Shown: positions 1 to 8,609 of the stretch, in pieces
Position numbering within the stretch: the stretch's first letter is position 1
Layout: each line of letters begins with the position of its first letter
Assembly (NCBI GenBank): GCA_021813435.1
Contig: JAKAKR010000016.1
Location: 40,606 to 104,605 of the forward strand
Length of the DNA: 64,000 nucleotides
Source: Nanobdellota archaeon
GTDB lineage: Archaea; Nanobdellota; Nanobdellia; Woesearchaeales; UBA9642
Direction: 5' to 3'
Translations under genes and position numbers: made by a program
Notes under the pieces: generated by a model
Told to the model about the DNA's origin: nothing
What the model saw: only the letters and a program-made list of their open reading frames with translations
Databases searched by the model: none

Positions 1-670
1 AGGCATTAAGTATTGGCCTGCCGATCACCAGCAATGTTGCGCCATCATGAATCGCAGATTCCGGAGTTGCGATCCGCTGTTGATCATTCTTCTCAGACCA
101 TAAAGGGCGTATTCCGGGGGTGACGAATTGGAGTTGCATAAAATTTTTGCGCAGTCCAGCAAGCTCTCGGGGTGAACACACTATTCCCGTGATACCTTGG
201 GTGACACCGAGTTCGATGAGTGATCGCACGTGACTTGACATCTCACTAGTGACCTGTAGTTCATTGCGCAATTGTTCAGGGGATAATGAGGTAAGAACAG
301 TCACTCCTAAGATTGACAATCTGCTATGCGGCGATTGTGCTGCGGCGTCAACTGCTGCTTTAATCATTGCCGATCCGCCACTGAGATGGATAGTGAGATA
401 AGAAACATCGAGCTTAGCCGCTTCTTGCACTGCATGTACTACAGTGTTGGGGATGTCGTGAAGTTTTAAATCTAGAAAAACCATGCATCCGCGTTTGCGG
501 ATCTCACGGACAATTGCAGGACCCTCAGCAGTATAGAGCTGTAATCCCACCTTGAACACGCCCACATACTCTTTGAGTTCATCCACAAGTTGCAATGCCT
601 CTTTTCCTGTGGCGATATCGAGCGGGAGACAAAGTGATTGCTTTGCACGGTTAAGATCATTCGAATCCAT
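1..670 (-). CDS. pyrF: Orotidine 5'-phosphate decarboxylase, C-terminus cut by window edge
   Basis: Decarboxylates OMP to UMP, the last step of pyrimidine synthesis. The frame is open from ATG at 670 to the window edge (223 residues seen), so the C-terminus is missing. The catalytic D-x-K-x-x-D motif is plain at residues 67-72 within FLDLKLHDIPNTV. Near the edge a phosphate-binding VTPGIRP segment is followed by a GRPI segment. The start overlaps the end of pyrE by 14 bases, so the two genes form one pyrE-pyrF transcript. The motif spacing fits the PyrF superfamily clearly. The subgroup was not resolved. Confidence 0.93.
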   Translation of the reverse strand, partial: MDSNDLNRAKQSLCLPLDIATGKEALQLVDELKEYVGVFKVGLQLYTAEGPAIVREIRKRGCMVFLDLKLHDIPNTVVHAVQEAAKLDVSYLTIHLSGGSAMIKAAVDAAAQSPHSRLSILGVTVLTSLSPEQLRNELQVTSEMSSHVRSLIELGVTQGITGIVCSPRELAGLRKNFMQLQFVTPGIRPLWSEKNDQQRIATPESAIHDGATLLVIGRPILNA

Positions 671-1289
671 GTTTCTTCCCCCACCCCGCAGTGTCTGCAG
701 TCCAGTCGATCACTATATCTTTTTCCTGGTGATTGATCGCATTGCCTGCTACTGCAACCTCGAGGAGTTCGTGAAGTGTCGTCAGGGTGTACAGTACGCA
801 TTGGGTTTCAGTAAATGCGTTTCGCGACTTTTCCATCCCGTAAGAAAATATTGCGACACAATGCGTGACGATTCCGCCGGCTTGCCGGACATTCTCTATT
901 GCCTTGATGCTGCTCCCTCCCGTACTCACCAGATCCTCGATCATCAAAACATATTGTCCGGGCTCCAGCCGCCCTTCGACAGCCCGCTCTTTGCCATGTT
1001 CTTTCTTTTCAGAGCGCACATAGATAAATGGTTTTTTAAGCTGTTCAGCAACTAATATTCCCCATGCAATCGCCCCTGTTGCAATGCCGCATATCACATC
1101 GAATTGAAGCTGCTGCTTCTTGATAAGATCAACAAAGTAGTCAGCGATCAGGCGGCGTGCATTCGGGTCAGTCAACAACAGGCGGTTATCACAATAGATC
1201 GGACTCAATATCCCTGAGGCATACCGAAATGGTTTTTGCGGTGAAAGACTGACGGCTTTTTGTGTTAAGAGTAGTTGTGCGGCGTTCAT
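657..1289 (-). CDS. pyrE: Orotate phosphoribosyltransferase
   Basis: Joins orotate and PRPP to give OMP, the step before PyrF. The 210 residues match the usual family length. The PRPP-binding loop VLMIEDLVSTGGS is at residues 114-126, and the flexible-loop segment RSEKKEHGKERAVEG is at about 92-106. An N-terminal FRYASGILSPIYCDNR segment is typical of OPRTases. A TATA-like ctaaataaa lies about 26 bases before the ATG, which suggests a leaderless mRNA. The gene diverges from sufB and overlaps pyrF downstream. Confidence 0.95.
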   Translation of the reverse strand: MNAAQLLLTQKAVSLSPQKPFRYASGILSPIYCDNRLLLTDPNARRLIADYFVDLIKKQQLQFDVICGIATGAIAWGILVAEQLKKPFIYVRSEKKEHGKERAVEGRLEPGQYVLMIEDLVSTGGSSIKAIENVRQAGGIVTHCVAIFSYGMEKSRNAFTETQCVLYTLTTLHELLEVAVAGNAINHQEKDIVIDWTADTAGWGKKHGFE

Positions 1290-1407
1290 AATAGCGTACG
1301 ATAGATATCGTTTATTTAGTTTCCCATTTTATGAAAACCAGTATAACAATAAGTATCCCTGGAAGTATATATTCGAGTATCTATCAATGGTTACCATTAG
1401 GACAACC

Positions 1408-1416
1408 TTTATAAAA
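1408..1416 (+). promoter_or_regulatory. TATA box of the suf operon
   Basis: The sequence tttataaaa lies in the 158-base divergent gap between pyrE and sufB. Transcription would be expected to start near 1433-1436, giving a short leader that holds a GAGG at 1444-1447. It is the only strong plus-strand TATA seen in this gap. Confidence 0.6.
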
Positions 1417-1456
1417 CATTCCTGCTTCCAAAGACAAGATACCGAGGATGAACCTC

Positions 1457-2845
1457 ATGGAAATCTCGCGTGAATTATTCGACCATTCGGACAGTATCAG
1501 CGCAAAGTTCAAGATACCGCAAGGACTCAGCGAAGAAGTCATCAGAAAAATTTCTGCATACAAAAAAGAGCCGGAATGGATGCTCCAGAAACGGCTTGAG
1601 GCACTTAAGATTTTTGCCGCTAAAGAGATGCCGAACTGGGGTCCCTCGCTCAAGGATCTTGACCTGAACAGCATTTCCTATTTTCACATCCCTGACGCAG
1701 CGCATAATGCAAACGCGTGGGAGAAAGTCCCTGAAGAGATCAAGAACACATTCGAGCGGCTTGGAATCCCTGAAGCAGAACGGACAGCCCTTGCAGGCGC
1801 TGGCGCGCAGTACGACAGCCAGGTCGTCTATCACAACTTGCAGGAAGAGATCAAAAAACAAGGCGTCATATTCGAAGACATGGATGTTGCAGTCCAAGAG
1901 CATCCTGATCTCATCAAAGAATATTTCATGACGAAATGCGTCAAGCCTGACCTGCATAAATTTGCAGCACTCCACAGCGCAGTATGGAGCGGCGGGACAT
2001 TCATCTATGTCCCCAAAGGCGTCCATGTCGAAAAGCCGCTTCAGGCATATTTTCGCATGAATGCGCAGAGCCTTGGACAATTCGAGCATACCTTAATCAT
2101 CATCGATGAGGATGCATCATGCCATTACATTGAGGGATGCTCAGCCCCAAGATATTCGACCAATTCGCTGCACGCAGGATGCGTCGAGATCATTGTCCAC
2201 AAGAATGCGCGGATGCGATACAGTTCGATTGAGAACTGGTCAAAAAATACATATAACCTCAACACCAAACGCGCAATAGTCGAGGAGAACGGGATCATGG
2301 AATGGGTCTCTGGAAACCTTGGATCCGGAGTCACCATGCTCTATCCTGCAAGTGCGCTTCTCGGCAGGGGCGCAAAAGCAGACCATATCGGCATTGCCTT
2401 TGCAGGACCCGGACAGAACCAGGATACTGGTTCAAAGGTCTATCATCTTGCACCGCACACCACAAGCACTGTCAAGAGCAAGAGCATCAGTCGCGGCGGC
2501 GGCATCAGCAGTTATCGCGGCCTTGTCAAGATCAAGGAGGGCGCAAAGAACAGCAAGTGTTCAGTCAATTGCGACGCGCTCATGTTCGACAATGAAAGCG
2601 AATCAAATACCTACCCCACAATCGATGTCCAGGAAAAAGATGTTGACATGGTCCATGAAGCAAAGGTCGGAAAAATCAGTGAGGCGCAACTCTTCTATCT
2701 CATGAGCCGCGGGCTTTCTGAGGAAGAGGCACTGCAGATGATTGTGAATGGATTCATTGAGCCGATTGTAAAGGAATTGCCGCTCGAATATGCAGTCGAG
2801 ATGAACCGGCTGATACAGCTGGAAATGGAAAAAAGCTTAGGATAA
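1457..2845 (+). CDS. sufB: Fe-S cluster assembly scaffold SufB
   Basis: SufB is the scaffold subunit of the SufBCD complex, on which Fe-S clusters are built in the cytosol. About 462 residues, normal for SufB. The beta-helix core is followed by the conserved C-terminal block with CDALMFDNES, HEAKVGKIS, LFYLMSRGLSEEEA and GFIEP, close to Gram-positive and archaeal SufB. An ATG at 1448 abuts GAGG (1444-1447) and leaves no spacer, whereas the ATG at 1457 has a 9-base spacer, so 1457 is preferred. First gene of the suf operon. A structured repeat separates it from sufD. Confidence 0.95.
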   Translation: MEISRELFDHSDSISAKFKIPQGLSEEVIRKISAYKKEPEWMLQKRLEALKIFAAKEMPNWGPSLKDLDLNSISYFHIPDAAHNANAWEKVPEEIKNTFERLGIPEAERTALAGAGAQYDSQVVYHNLQEEIKKQGVIFEDMDVAVQEHPDLIKEYFMTKCVKPDLHKFAALHSAVWSGGTFIYVPKGVHVEKPLQAYFRMNAQSLGQFEHTLIIIDEDASCHYIEGCSAPRYSTNSLHAGCVEIIVHKNARMRYSSIENWSKNTYNLNTKRAIVEENGIMEWVSGNLGSGVTMLYPASALLGRGAKADHIGIAFAGPGQNQDTGSKVYHLAPHTTSTVKSKSISRGGGISSYRGLVKIKEGAKNSKCSVNCDALMFDNESESNTYPTIDVQEKDVDMVHEAKVGKISEAQLFYLMSRGLSEEEALQMIVNGFIEPIVKELPLEYAVEMNRLIQLEMEKSLG

Positions 2846-2853
2846 TAAGACGC

Positions 2854-2967
2854 GTGTTAGCGCCGCTCGCATGAGAATGTAAAAGTGAAGGAAATTCTTG
2901 CCACTTGCAATCCTGCAAGAATTTCTCGACGTACACAGTGAAGATGCTCGCACATTGGCGCTAACAC
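2854..2967. repeat. Nested-palindrome intergenic element, copy A
   Basis: A 114-bp element fills the sufB-sufD gap. The outer inverted repeat is GTGTTAGCGCC (2854-2864) with GGCGCTAACAC (2957-2967). The inner hairpin has arms GAAATTCTTG (2891-2900) and CAAGAATTTC (2916-2925) around the loop CCACTTGCAATCCTG (2901-2915). The same loop occurs at 41167-41181 and, on the opposite strand, at 54008-54022. It would be transcribed in the suf mRNA, in the opposite sense to the copy in the ribosomal operon. No known family recognised. Confidence 0.85.
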
Positions 2968-2980
2968 AAAGAATACTACA

Positions 2981-3649
2981 ATGGAGAAAGCCGAAATCAT
3001 CGGGGGCGAAATCGCCATTACTGAAAACACAGTCCATTATATTGAGGACACTGCAGCAGATATCACGTTCACTATCGGGGCGCATGCAACACTGACGCTT
3101 GTGGTATTCTCGCGTAATGCAGGAAAGAGCAGCATCAGGTGCATCCTTCAGGGCGAAGGATCGCGCGTTGAATTGCATAATATCTATCTTATCAATGGAA
3201 CAGGAAGCGCTGAGGGCACTCGCCCGGCATATGAACTGGACATGCAGGCAGTGCATGCAAACCGCAACACGTATTCGCGACTCACGGCAAACGGGATTGT
3301 AATCAATGGCAGATCACTCATCAAAGGACTCATCAAAATCAATGAGAATGCAGAGGATTCAGACGGTTATGAGAAGTCAAATGCGCTCATCATCAAAGAT
3401 GGAACTGCAGTGTCTGTCCCTAATCTTAAGATTCATAACAATAATGTGAAGTGCAGCCACGGCTCAACAGTCACCCGGCTTGATGAGGAAAAACTTTTTT
3501 ACCTGCAAAGCAGGGGACTTTCGCGAAAGGACGCATCAACAATTGCAATCAAGGGATTTTACGCGCAGGCATTGAATGCGGTCAGTGATGAAAAGATCCG
3601 TACGGCCATTGCAGGAATCATCGACAAGGAGATAGAGGTGCTTACATGA
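2981..3649 (+). CDS. sufD: SufD-like subunit of the SufBCD complex (short form)
   Basis: A SufB/SufD-family beta-helix protein of 222 residues, presumed partner of SufB. It is much shorter than bacterial SufD (about 400), lacking the N-terminal helical part and keeping the core and C-terminus. The late segment with SNALIIKDGTAVSVPN, HGSTVTRLDEEKLFYLQSRG and IKGFYAQ matches the SufBD C-terminal signature. No good Shine-Dalgarno site precedes the ATG, which lies 14 bases after repeat copy A. The stop overlaps the sufS start as ATGA. A paralogue with another name in the SufBD family is possible. Confidence 0.88.
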   Translation: MEKAEIIGGEIAITENTVHYIEDTAADITFTIGAHATLTLVVFSRNAGKSSIRCILQGEGSRVELHNIYLINGTGSAEGTRPAYELDMQAVHANRNTYSRLTANGIVINGRSLIKGLIKINENAEDSDGYEKSNALIIKDGTAVSVPNLKIHNNNVKCSHGSTVTRLDEEKLFYLQSRGLSRKDASTIAIKGFYAQALNAVSDEKIRTAIAGIIDKEIEVLT

Positions 3650-4872
3650 GAAAGGATTTTCCATTATTCAAATATCGCAAGACATTGCATTATCTTGATA
3701 ATGCTGCAACGACCCAGAAACCGAAAGTGGTTATCGATACCATCAGCGGGCACTTGTCAAAGGATAATGCGAATACGCACCGGGGCATCTATGATCTTTC
3801 TGAACAAGTGACTGCGCGGGTTGCAGCGTCACGAAAAACCATTGCAGGATTCGTGAATGCAGATCCATTGGAAATCATCTTTGTGCGCAATACCACTGAA
3901 GGCATGAATCAGCTTGCAAATTCATTGGGCAAGAATTTTGCGCAAGGATCAGGCAATGCAGGAAATATTGTCGTGACTGAGATCGAGCATCATAGCAATT
4001 TTGTTCCCTGGCAGGAACTTGCGCGCAGCAAGGGAATGGAATTTCGTGTTGCGCGGCTCGATAAGGAATCGCTGCTCTTAGAATCCATTGCAGGGCTTGT
4101 CGATGATAAGACGAGGATCGTCTCATTTACTGCAATATCCAATGTCACCGGCGCAATGCTTGATGTAAAAAAGATCGTGGGAGACATCCGTGCAAAGAAT
4201 CCAAATACTATTATCATTGTTGATGCCGCCCAGGCAATTGCCCATGAAAAAGTTGATGTCAAGGACTGGGATGTTGACTTCCTCTGTTTTTCCATGCATA
4301 AAATCTATGGCCCGCTTATCGGCGTAGTGTACGGGAAAAAATCCTTGCTGGAAAGGATCCATCCCTTCTTTTATGGCGGCAACATGATCAGCACTGTGAC
4401 GATTGAGAAGAGCACGTGGGCTGATCTTCCAGAAAAGTTCGAGGCAGGAACAATCAATGGACCGGCAATCATCGCATCAGCAGAAGCAGTCAAATATCTT
4501 GAGGGTATCGGCTTTGCAAAGACCATGGCTGTCGAGGAGCGATTACGCGCGTATACCATAAAACAATTGCGCGCAATCCCGCAAGTAAAAATTCTCGGGC
4601 ATTCAAAAGTCAAGGATCCTGTTCATCAGATAACAGGCTATGGTCCGGTGATCAGTTTCACTGTTGATGGCGTGCATCCTCATGATCTTGCAACTATCTG
4701 CAACAAGCATCAGGTCTGCATTCGTGCAGGACATCACTGCTGCCAGCCATTCATGCACGCACTCGGTATTGCCGCAACCGCTCGCGCAAGCCTTGCATTC
4801 TATAATAAGAAGCAGGATAGTGATGCGCTCATCACTGCCATAAAAGATGCCATAAAGACCATTACCCGATAA
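3646..4872 (+). CDS. sufS: Cysteine desulfurase SufS
   Basis: A PLP enzyme that takes sulfur from cysteine and passes it as a persulfide to SufU. 408 residues, full length for group II desulfurases. The PLP lysine is K219 in FSMHKIYGP, the cofactor-contact motif TEIEHHSN is at about 111-118, and the persulfide cysteine is C365 in RAGHHCCQP. An N-terminal YLDNAATTQKP strand is typical of the family. It overlaps sufD by four bases. SufU follows after a 39-base gap, as expected for a SufS-SufU pair. Confidence 0.96.
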   Translation: MRKDFPLFKYRKTLHYLDNAATTQKPKVVIDTISGHLSKDNANTHRGIYDLSEQVTARVAASRKTIAGFVNADPLEIIFVRNTTEGMNQLANSLGKNFAQGSGNAGNIVVTEIEHHSNFVPWQELARSKGMEFRVARLDKESLLLESIAGLVDDKTRIVSFTAISNVTGAMLDVKKIVGDIRAKNPNTIIIVDAAQAIAHEKVDVKDWDVDFLCFSMHKIYGPLIGVVYGKKSLLERIHPFFYGGNMISTVTIEKSTWADLPEKFEAGTINGPAIIASAEAVKYLEGIGFAKTMAVEERLRAYTIKQLRAIPQVKILGHSKVKDPVHQITGYGPVISFTVDGVHPHDLATICNKHQVCIRAGHHCCQPFMHALGIAATARASLAFYNKKQDSDALITAIKDAIKTITR

Positions 4873-4911
4873 AACCAGATAAAAAAAATAAAATATGAAC
4901 GACGTTAACAT

Positions 4912-5331
4912 ATGATACTAAAAATGGAACCTGACGCCATAAACAATATTGATGCAATGTATCGCGAAGAGCTCTTAGAGTATTATCACAATCCTGCAAA
5001 TAAGGGAACTATCGCAAATGCAGATATACAATTTAGCGACAAGAATCCGCTCTGCGGTGACAGCGTCGATATTTACGTGAAGCTTGAGGTCAAGGATCGC
5101 ATCATCACACAGATGCGGTTCGTGGGTACAGGCTGCGTTATCAGCATGGCATCTGCCGCAATCGTCAGCGAATACGCTGAGGGAAAATCCATTGATGAGA
5201 TGCAGCGCATGACCCGTGAAGATATGCTGGGGCTCTTAGGACTGCAACTGACTCCGAGCAGGGTGAAATGCGCCATGCTTGCACTCACTGCATTAAAGAA
5301 GGGAATAGTCGATTATGAGAGTAAAAAATGA
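4912..5331 (+). CDS. sufU: SufU/IscU-type zinc-dependent sulfur acceptor
   Basis: SufU accepts persulfide sulfur from SufS; IscU relatives act as scaffolds. 139 residues. The three ligand cysteines are present: C48 in NPLCGD, C75 in GTGCVIS and C120 in RVKCAM, together with D50. The insertion between the second and third cysteines resembles SufU rather than classic IscU. The upstream gap is A-rich without a clear ribosome site, and a second ATG at 4924 is an alternative start. The stop overlaps the hydrolase start as ATGA. Confidence 0.93.
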   Translation: MILKMEPDAINNIDAMYREELLEYYHNPANKGTIANADIQFSDKNPLCGDSVDIYVKLEVKDRIITQMRFVGTGCVISMASAAIVSEYAEGKSIDEMQRMTREDMLGLLGLQLTPSRVKCAMLALTALKKGIVDYESKK

Positions 5332-6080
5332 AAATAAATTTTAAAAATAATAGGAATGAAAAAATCGTCGGGATATTATCTGTCCCTGATAAGAAATCAC
5401 CTGAGATTACGATAATCATTCATGGATTCTCTTCAAATAAGGATGGTGGAAGCAGGTTTACTGCAGGAATACTCGCAAAACACAGGCTGAATAGTATTGC
5501 TATTGATCTTGATAATTGCGGGGAATCAGAGCCAAAATTTGAGGATATGACGATAACAACATATGTCGATACAATAATGAGCACGATACAGTATTGCAAA
5601 AGTCAGGGATTTACGAAAATCAATCTTATCGGCACAAGCGCTGGCGGATTATCTGCGATGGTAACTGCATTGAAATATCCTAAAATCAATTCACTGATAC
5701 TCAGATCCGCAAGTCCGTCAGATGCAGAATGGTTCAGGAATTATCTTGGCAGCAAAGGAGTAGATGAATGGAAGAGAAAAGGTTATTTCACATACACACT
5801 AAAGAACGGCAGGACAAAGAGAATAAAATATTCGCTGTATAGCGATGCGTTAAAATATGATATGTATAAAAGAGCAAGAAACATCAAAGCACCAACGTTA
5901 ATGATTCATGGAAGTGCAGATACTATTGTACCGCTGAGATCTGTGGTTAGACTTGCAAAGCATTTCCAAAAAGCAAAGCTCGTCATCATTAAGGGCGCAG
6001 ATCATGGTTTAGGTGTGGATGGGGATTATACTGAATCGCAAAAAAATATTGTTGAATGGCTAAAGAAGGAGAGAAAATGA
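5328..6080 (+). CDS. Alpha/beta-hydrolase fold protein embedded in the suf operon
   Basis: A serine hydrolase of 250 residues with a complete predicted triad: S104 in GTSAGG, D198 in HGSADTIV and H226 in GADHGL. The oxyanion strand TIIIHGFSSNKDG is at about 28-40. There is no signal peptide, so it is probably cytosolic. It is translationally coupled on both sides, with ATGA overlaps to sufU and sufC. It is richer in A/T and in AAA/ATA codons than its neighbours, which hints at later insertion into the operon. The substrate cannot be told; esterase, acyl-transfer or peptidase roles are all possible. Confidence 0.85.
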   Translation: MKINFKNNRNEKIVGILSVPDKKSPEITIIIHGFSSNKDGGSRFTAGILAKHRLNSIAIDLDNCGESEPKFEDMTITTYVDTIMSTIQYCKSQGFTKINLIGTSAGGLSAMVTALKYPKINSLILRSASPSDAEWFRNYLGSKGVDEWKRKGYFTYTLKNGRTKRIKYSLYSDALKYDMYKRARNIKAPTLMIHGSADTIVPLRSVVRLAKHFQKAKLVIIKGADHGLGVDGDYTESQKNIVEWLKKERK

Positions 6081-6823
6081 GAGAGATATTAGCATTAAAG
6101 GATTTCAAGGTTGCAATTGAAGGAAAAGAAGTTGTCAAGGGATTGGACCTTGAAGTAGGCGAGGGAGAGATCATTGCAATCATGGGGCCTAATGGTTCTG
6201 GAAAGAGCAGTCTGGCAAATGGTATCATGGGGCATCCACTGTATACGACAAGCGGCAGCGTCACAGTCGACGGTGTTGAGATGCTTGGGCTTTCTGCAGA
6301 TAAAAGATCAAAGCAGGGACTCTTCATGTCATTCCAGTACCCGATGGAGATAGCAGGAGTGAGTGTCGCAAATTTCCTGCGCACTGCAATGAACAGTCAC
6401 CGGGAAAAAGACCAGAAAATACGGATTCTTGAATTCAACAAGCTATTGCATGAAAATATGGAACTACTGCATATCCCTAAAGAATTTTCCTTACGATACC
6501 TCAACGAGGGATTCTCCGGCGGCGAGAAAAAGAAGATGGAAATACTCCAGATGGCAATGCTCAAGCCCAAAGTTGCAATACTTGACGAGACTGATTCAGG
6601 CCTTGACATTGACTCATTACAGAAGGTCTGCGAGAGCATCAATATCCTCAAGGAAAAGAATCCTGCATTGACACTCATCATCATCACGCATTACCAGCGC
6701 ATGTTAAATTACATCAAACCAGACAAGGTCTATGTGATGATGGATGGATCGATTGTTGCCCAAGGCGATGCGTCACTTGTCCATCAATTGGAAGAGAAAG
6801 GATACAAGTCATTTCGGGAATAA
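6077..6823 (+). CDS. sufC: Fe-S assembly ATPase SufC
   Basis: The ABC-type ATPase that drives the SufBCD scaffold. 249 residues from ATG 6077. Walker A GPNGSGKS is at 37-44, the Q-loop lies in FMSFQYPMEI, the signature FSGGE is at 146-150, Walker B VAILDE at 166-171 and the D-loop SGLDID follows. The switch histidine is in IITHYQR. A start at 6056 is in frame, but 6077 has AAGGAGAG just upstream and overlaps the hydrolase stop as ATGA. SufC standing after sufU and a hydrolase, rather than beside sufB, is an uncommon order. Confidence 0.96.
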   Translation: MREILALKDFKVAIEGKEVVKGLDLEVGEGEIIAIMGPNGSGKSSLANGIMGHPLYTTSGSVTVDGVEMLGLSADKRSKQGLFMSFQYPMEIAGVSVANFLRTAMNSHREKDQKIRILEFNKLLHENMELLHIPKEFSLRYLNEGFSGGEKKKMEILQMAMLKPKVAILDETDSGLDIDSLQKVCESINILKEKNPALTLIIITHYQRMLNYIKPDKVYVMMDGSIVAQGDASLVHQLEEKGYKSFRE

Positions 6824-6844
6824 TGCGCTGCGGGGCTGCAATCG

Positions 6845-7540
6845 ATGGTTGAAACATTCAATTCAAAAGTTCTGGAAAAAAAACAATTGACTGATACTGT
6901 CATCTGCATCACGCTTGATGCCCCAAAATATTTCACATTCATTCCCGGACAATTCGTACAATTGACCATCACGAATCCAGAGAGCGGGAATGACAAGAAT
7001 TATGCGTATTCAATCCTGAACAACCCAAAAGAGAAAGGCAGGATCGATCTTTGCATCAAATTAATCCCTGATGGTATTGCCTCCCGCGTCTTCAAGAATA
7101 TGCACCTTGGCGATATATTCAGTGTACGCGGGCCTTTCGGGAGGATGCGATTCAATGAAAGAGCGCATGAACATTATTTTCTCTGTACAGGCACCGGCAT
7201 TGCGCCGCTCTATAGCATCATTACTGAATATATTGATCGCAGTGATCATTCGTTCAAGCTTTTTTTTGGTGCAAAAACCAAAGATGACCTACTCTTTTAT
7301 GATGAATTCTCTGCGCTTGCAGAAACACATGACAATTTCGAGTATATCCCTATCTTGAGCCGTGAGGAATGGGATAAGACCGGACATATCCAGGATCATC
7401 TTGCAAGCCATATCGGAACAGATCTTGCAGAAAAGACATTCTATATTTGTGGGCGACAGGAATTTGTCTCTGAGACTGTAGCGTTATTGCAGAAGAAGGG
7501 TGTTGCCAACGAGTGCATTGTCAAAGAGAGTTATGGGTAA
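6845..7540 (+). CDS. Ferredoxin-NAD(P)H reductase-like FAD/NAD(P) oxidoreductase
   Basis: A flavin reductase of the FNR superfamily, 231 residues. The N-terminal FAD barrel contains PGQFVQL (about 39-45) and AYSILN (about 58-63). The C-terminal NAD(P) domain has CTGTGIAPL (about 116-124) and ends in a CGRQEFV segment typical of the family. No 2Fe-2S domain is seen, so it would use a separate carrier. It sits 21 bases after sufC in the same direction, and I infer that it supplies electrons for cluster assembly. It could instead be a general ferredoxin or flavodoxin reductase. Confidence 0.85.
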   Translation: MVETFNSKVLEKKQLTDTVICITLDAPKYFTFIPGQFVQLTITNPESGNDKNYAYSILNNPKEKGRIDLCIKLIPDGIASRVFKNMHLGDIFSVRGPFGRMRFNERAHEHYFLCTGTGIAPLYSIITEYIDRSDHSFKLFFGAKTKDDLLFYDEFSALAETHDNFEYIPILSREEWDKTGHIQDHLASHIGTDLAEKTFYICGRQEFVSETVALLQKKGVANECIVKESYG

Positions 7541-7577
7541 TCGAAAACTATTTAAGAGGGGATAAACAGTTCACAGC

Positions 7578-8600
7578 ATGGGACTCACTGCGGCAGAAAA
7601 AAAGATTCTCAATGCGATCAGGGTTGCTTCTGAAAATGATCCGCGCAACCCGGAATTTCCTCCTGAAAATCCTAAATTTCCTGCAACACCAACATATAAG
7701 ATCAAGGTTCCTGGATTCTCCAATGTCTGGCTCAAGGATGAAAGTCACAATCCGACCGGAACACATAAGGATAGGATGGCCTGGGAGATCATCGTTACGT
7801 ACCGTGATTTTCTTCTGGCAAAAAAGAATGGACAGATGAAGGGATCGCTCCCGCACATGTCCATCATCTCTTCAGGATCAGCTGCGACTGCAATACAGAA
7901 GCGATTGCGGGAATACCATCTCCCTGCATTGAAAGTGCTTATCGATGTCAATACGAATCCCAAAATCATCCAGTCACTCAAAAAGATCGGATGCGAAATT
8001 TATGAGACTGACCTTGGCAAAAAACCGCTGCACTGGAAGGAAATCCTTGAATTAACCCATAATCCTGAAGGGTTTGACATCACTTCTGCAGAGGCGCTGG
8101 ACCCGACCACGCGATTCTACGACTGGCTTAGCTATGAGGTCATTAATAATAATCCGGATTACTGTTTCATCCCATTCGGTACTGGCAATCTGTATGAGAA
8201 TGTATTGAACATCACCAAAAAGGAGATCTCAACAAAAAATCATGATCCACGATTCAAAGGCAATACAAAGATTTTAAGGCAGTGCAATTTCATGGGCGTC
8301 ACGACAAATAATCCGCGTTCAAAAGCAGAAAAATTATACTCGTCGCATCTGCCGTTTGTCCATTATGATGAGCAATGGATCAGGATGTATCGTTATGCCG
8401 GATTCTGCGGCCCGACATCAAATGTATATTTGCTCAAGGAGCAATTTCTCGACGAGGCAATGCAGATCGCAGCGTCCCAGAATATCAGTTGCGAGCCTTC
8501 AGGTATCGCCGGACTTGCATTACTATTGCAGATGAAAAACAAGATTCCGAAGGATAAGAAAATAGTGATTGTGAGTACAGGGAAGACCAAGTATGACTAA
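7578..8600 (+). CDS. PLP-dependent fold-type II enzyme (threonine synthase / cysteate synthase-like)
   Basis: Tryptophan-synthase-beta superfamily protein, 340 residues. The PLP lysine lies in KDESHNPTGTHKDRM (about 52-66), the equivalent of the K-x-E-x3-PTGS-x-KDR motif of threonine synthases. SSGSAATAI (about 95-103) gives the substrate loop, PFGTGNLYENV the phosphate-binding glycine loop, and IVSTGKTKYD the C-terminal strand. A TATA-like ctatttaag about 27 bases upstream suggests its own leaderless promoter. Being next to suf, a role in cysteine or sulfur supply is possible but not shown. Substrate unknown. Confidence 0.8.
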   Translation: MGLTAAEKKILNAIRVASENDPRNPEFPPENPKFPATPTYKIKVPGFSNVWLKDESHNPTGTHKDRMAWEIIVTYRDFLLAKKNGQMKGSLPHMSIISSGSAATAIQKRLREYHLPALKVLIDVNTNPKIIQSLKKIGCEIYETDLGKKPLHWKEILELTHNPEGFDITSAEALDPTTRFYDWLSYEVINNNPDYCFIPFGTGNLYENVLNITKKEISTKNHDPRFKGNTKILRQCNFMGVTTNNPRSKAEKLYSSHLPFVHYDEQWIRMYRYAGFCGPTSNVYLLKEQFLDEAMQIAASQNISCEPSGIAGLALLLQMKNKIPKDKKIVIVSTGKTKYD

Positions 8601-8609
8601 GTCGCGTTG

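Noticed and set aside
552..1055. Plus-strand frame over pyrE/pyrF
   Set aside because: Antisense shadow of two clearly recognised genes; no domain or promoter.
2854..2967. The repeat as a short transposon (MITE) with terminal inverted repeats
   Set aside because: Not fully excluded, but the outer arms differ in sequence among copies while pairing is kept; a MITE would keep the terminal sequence. No clear target-site duplication is visible.
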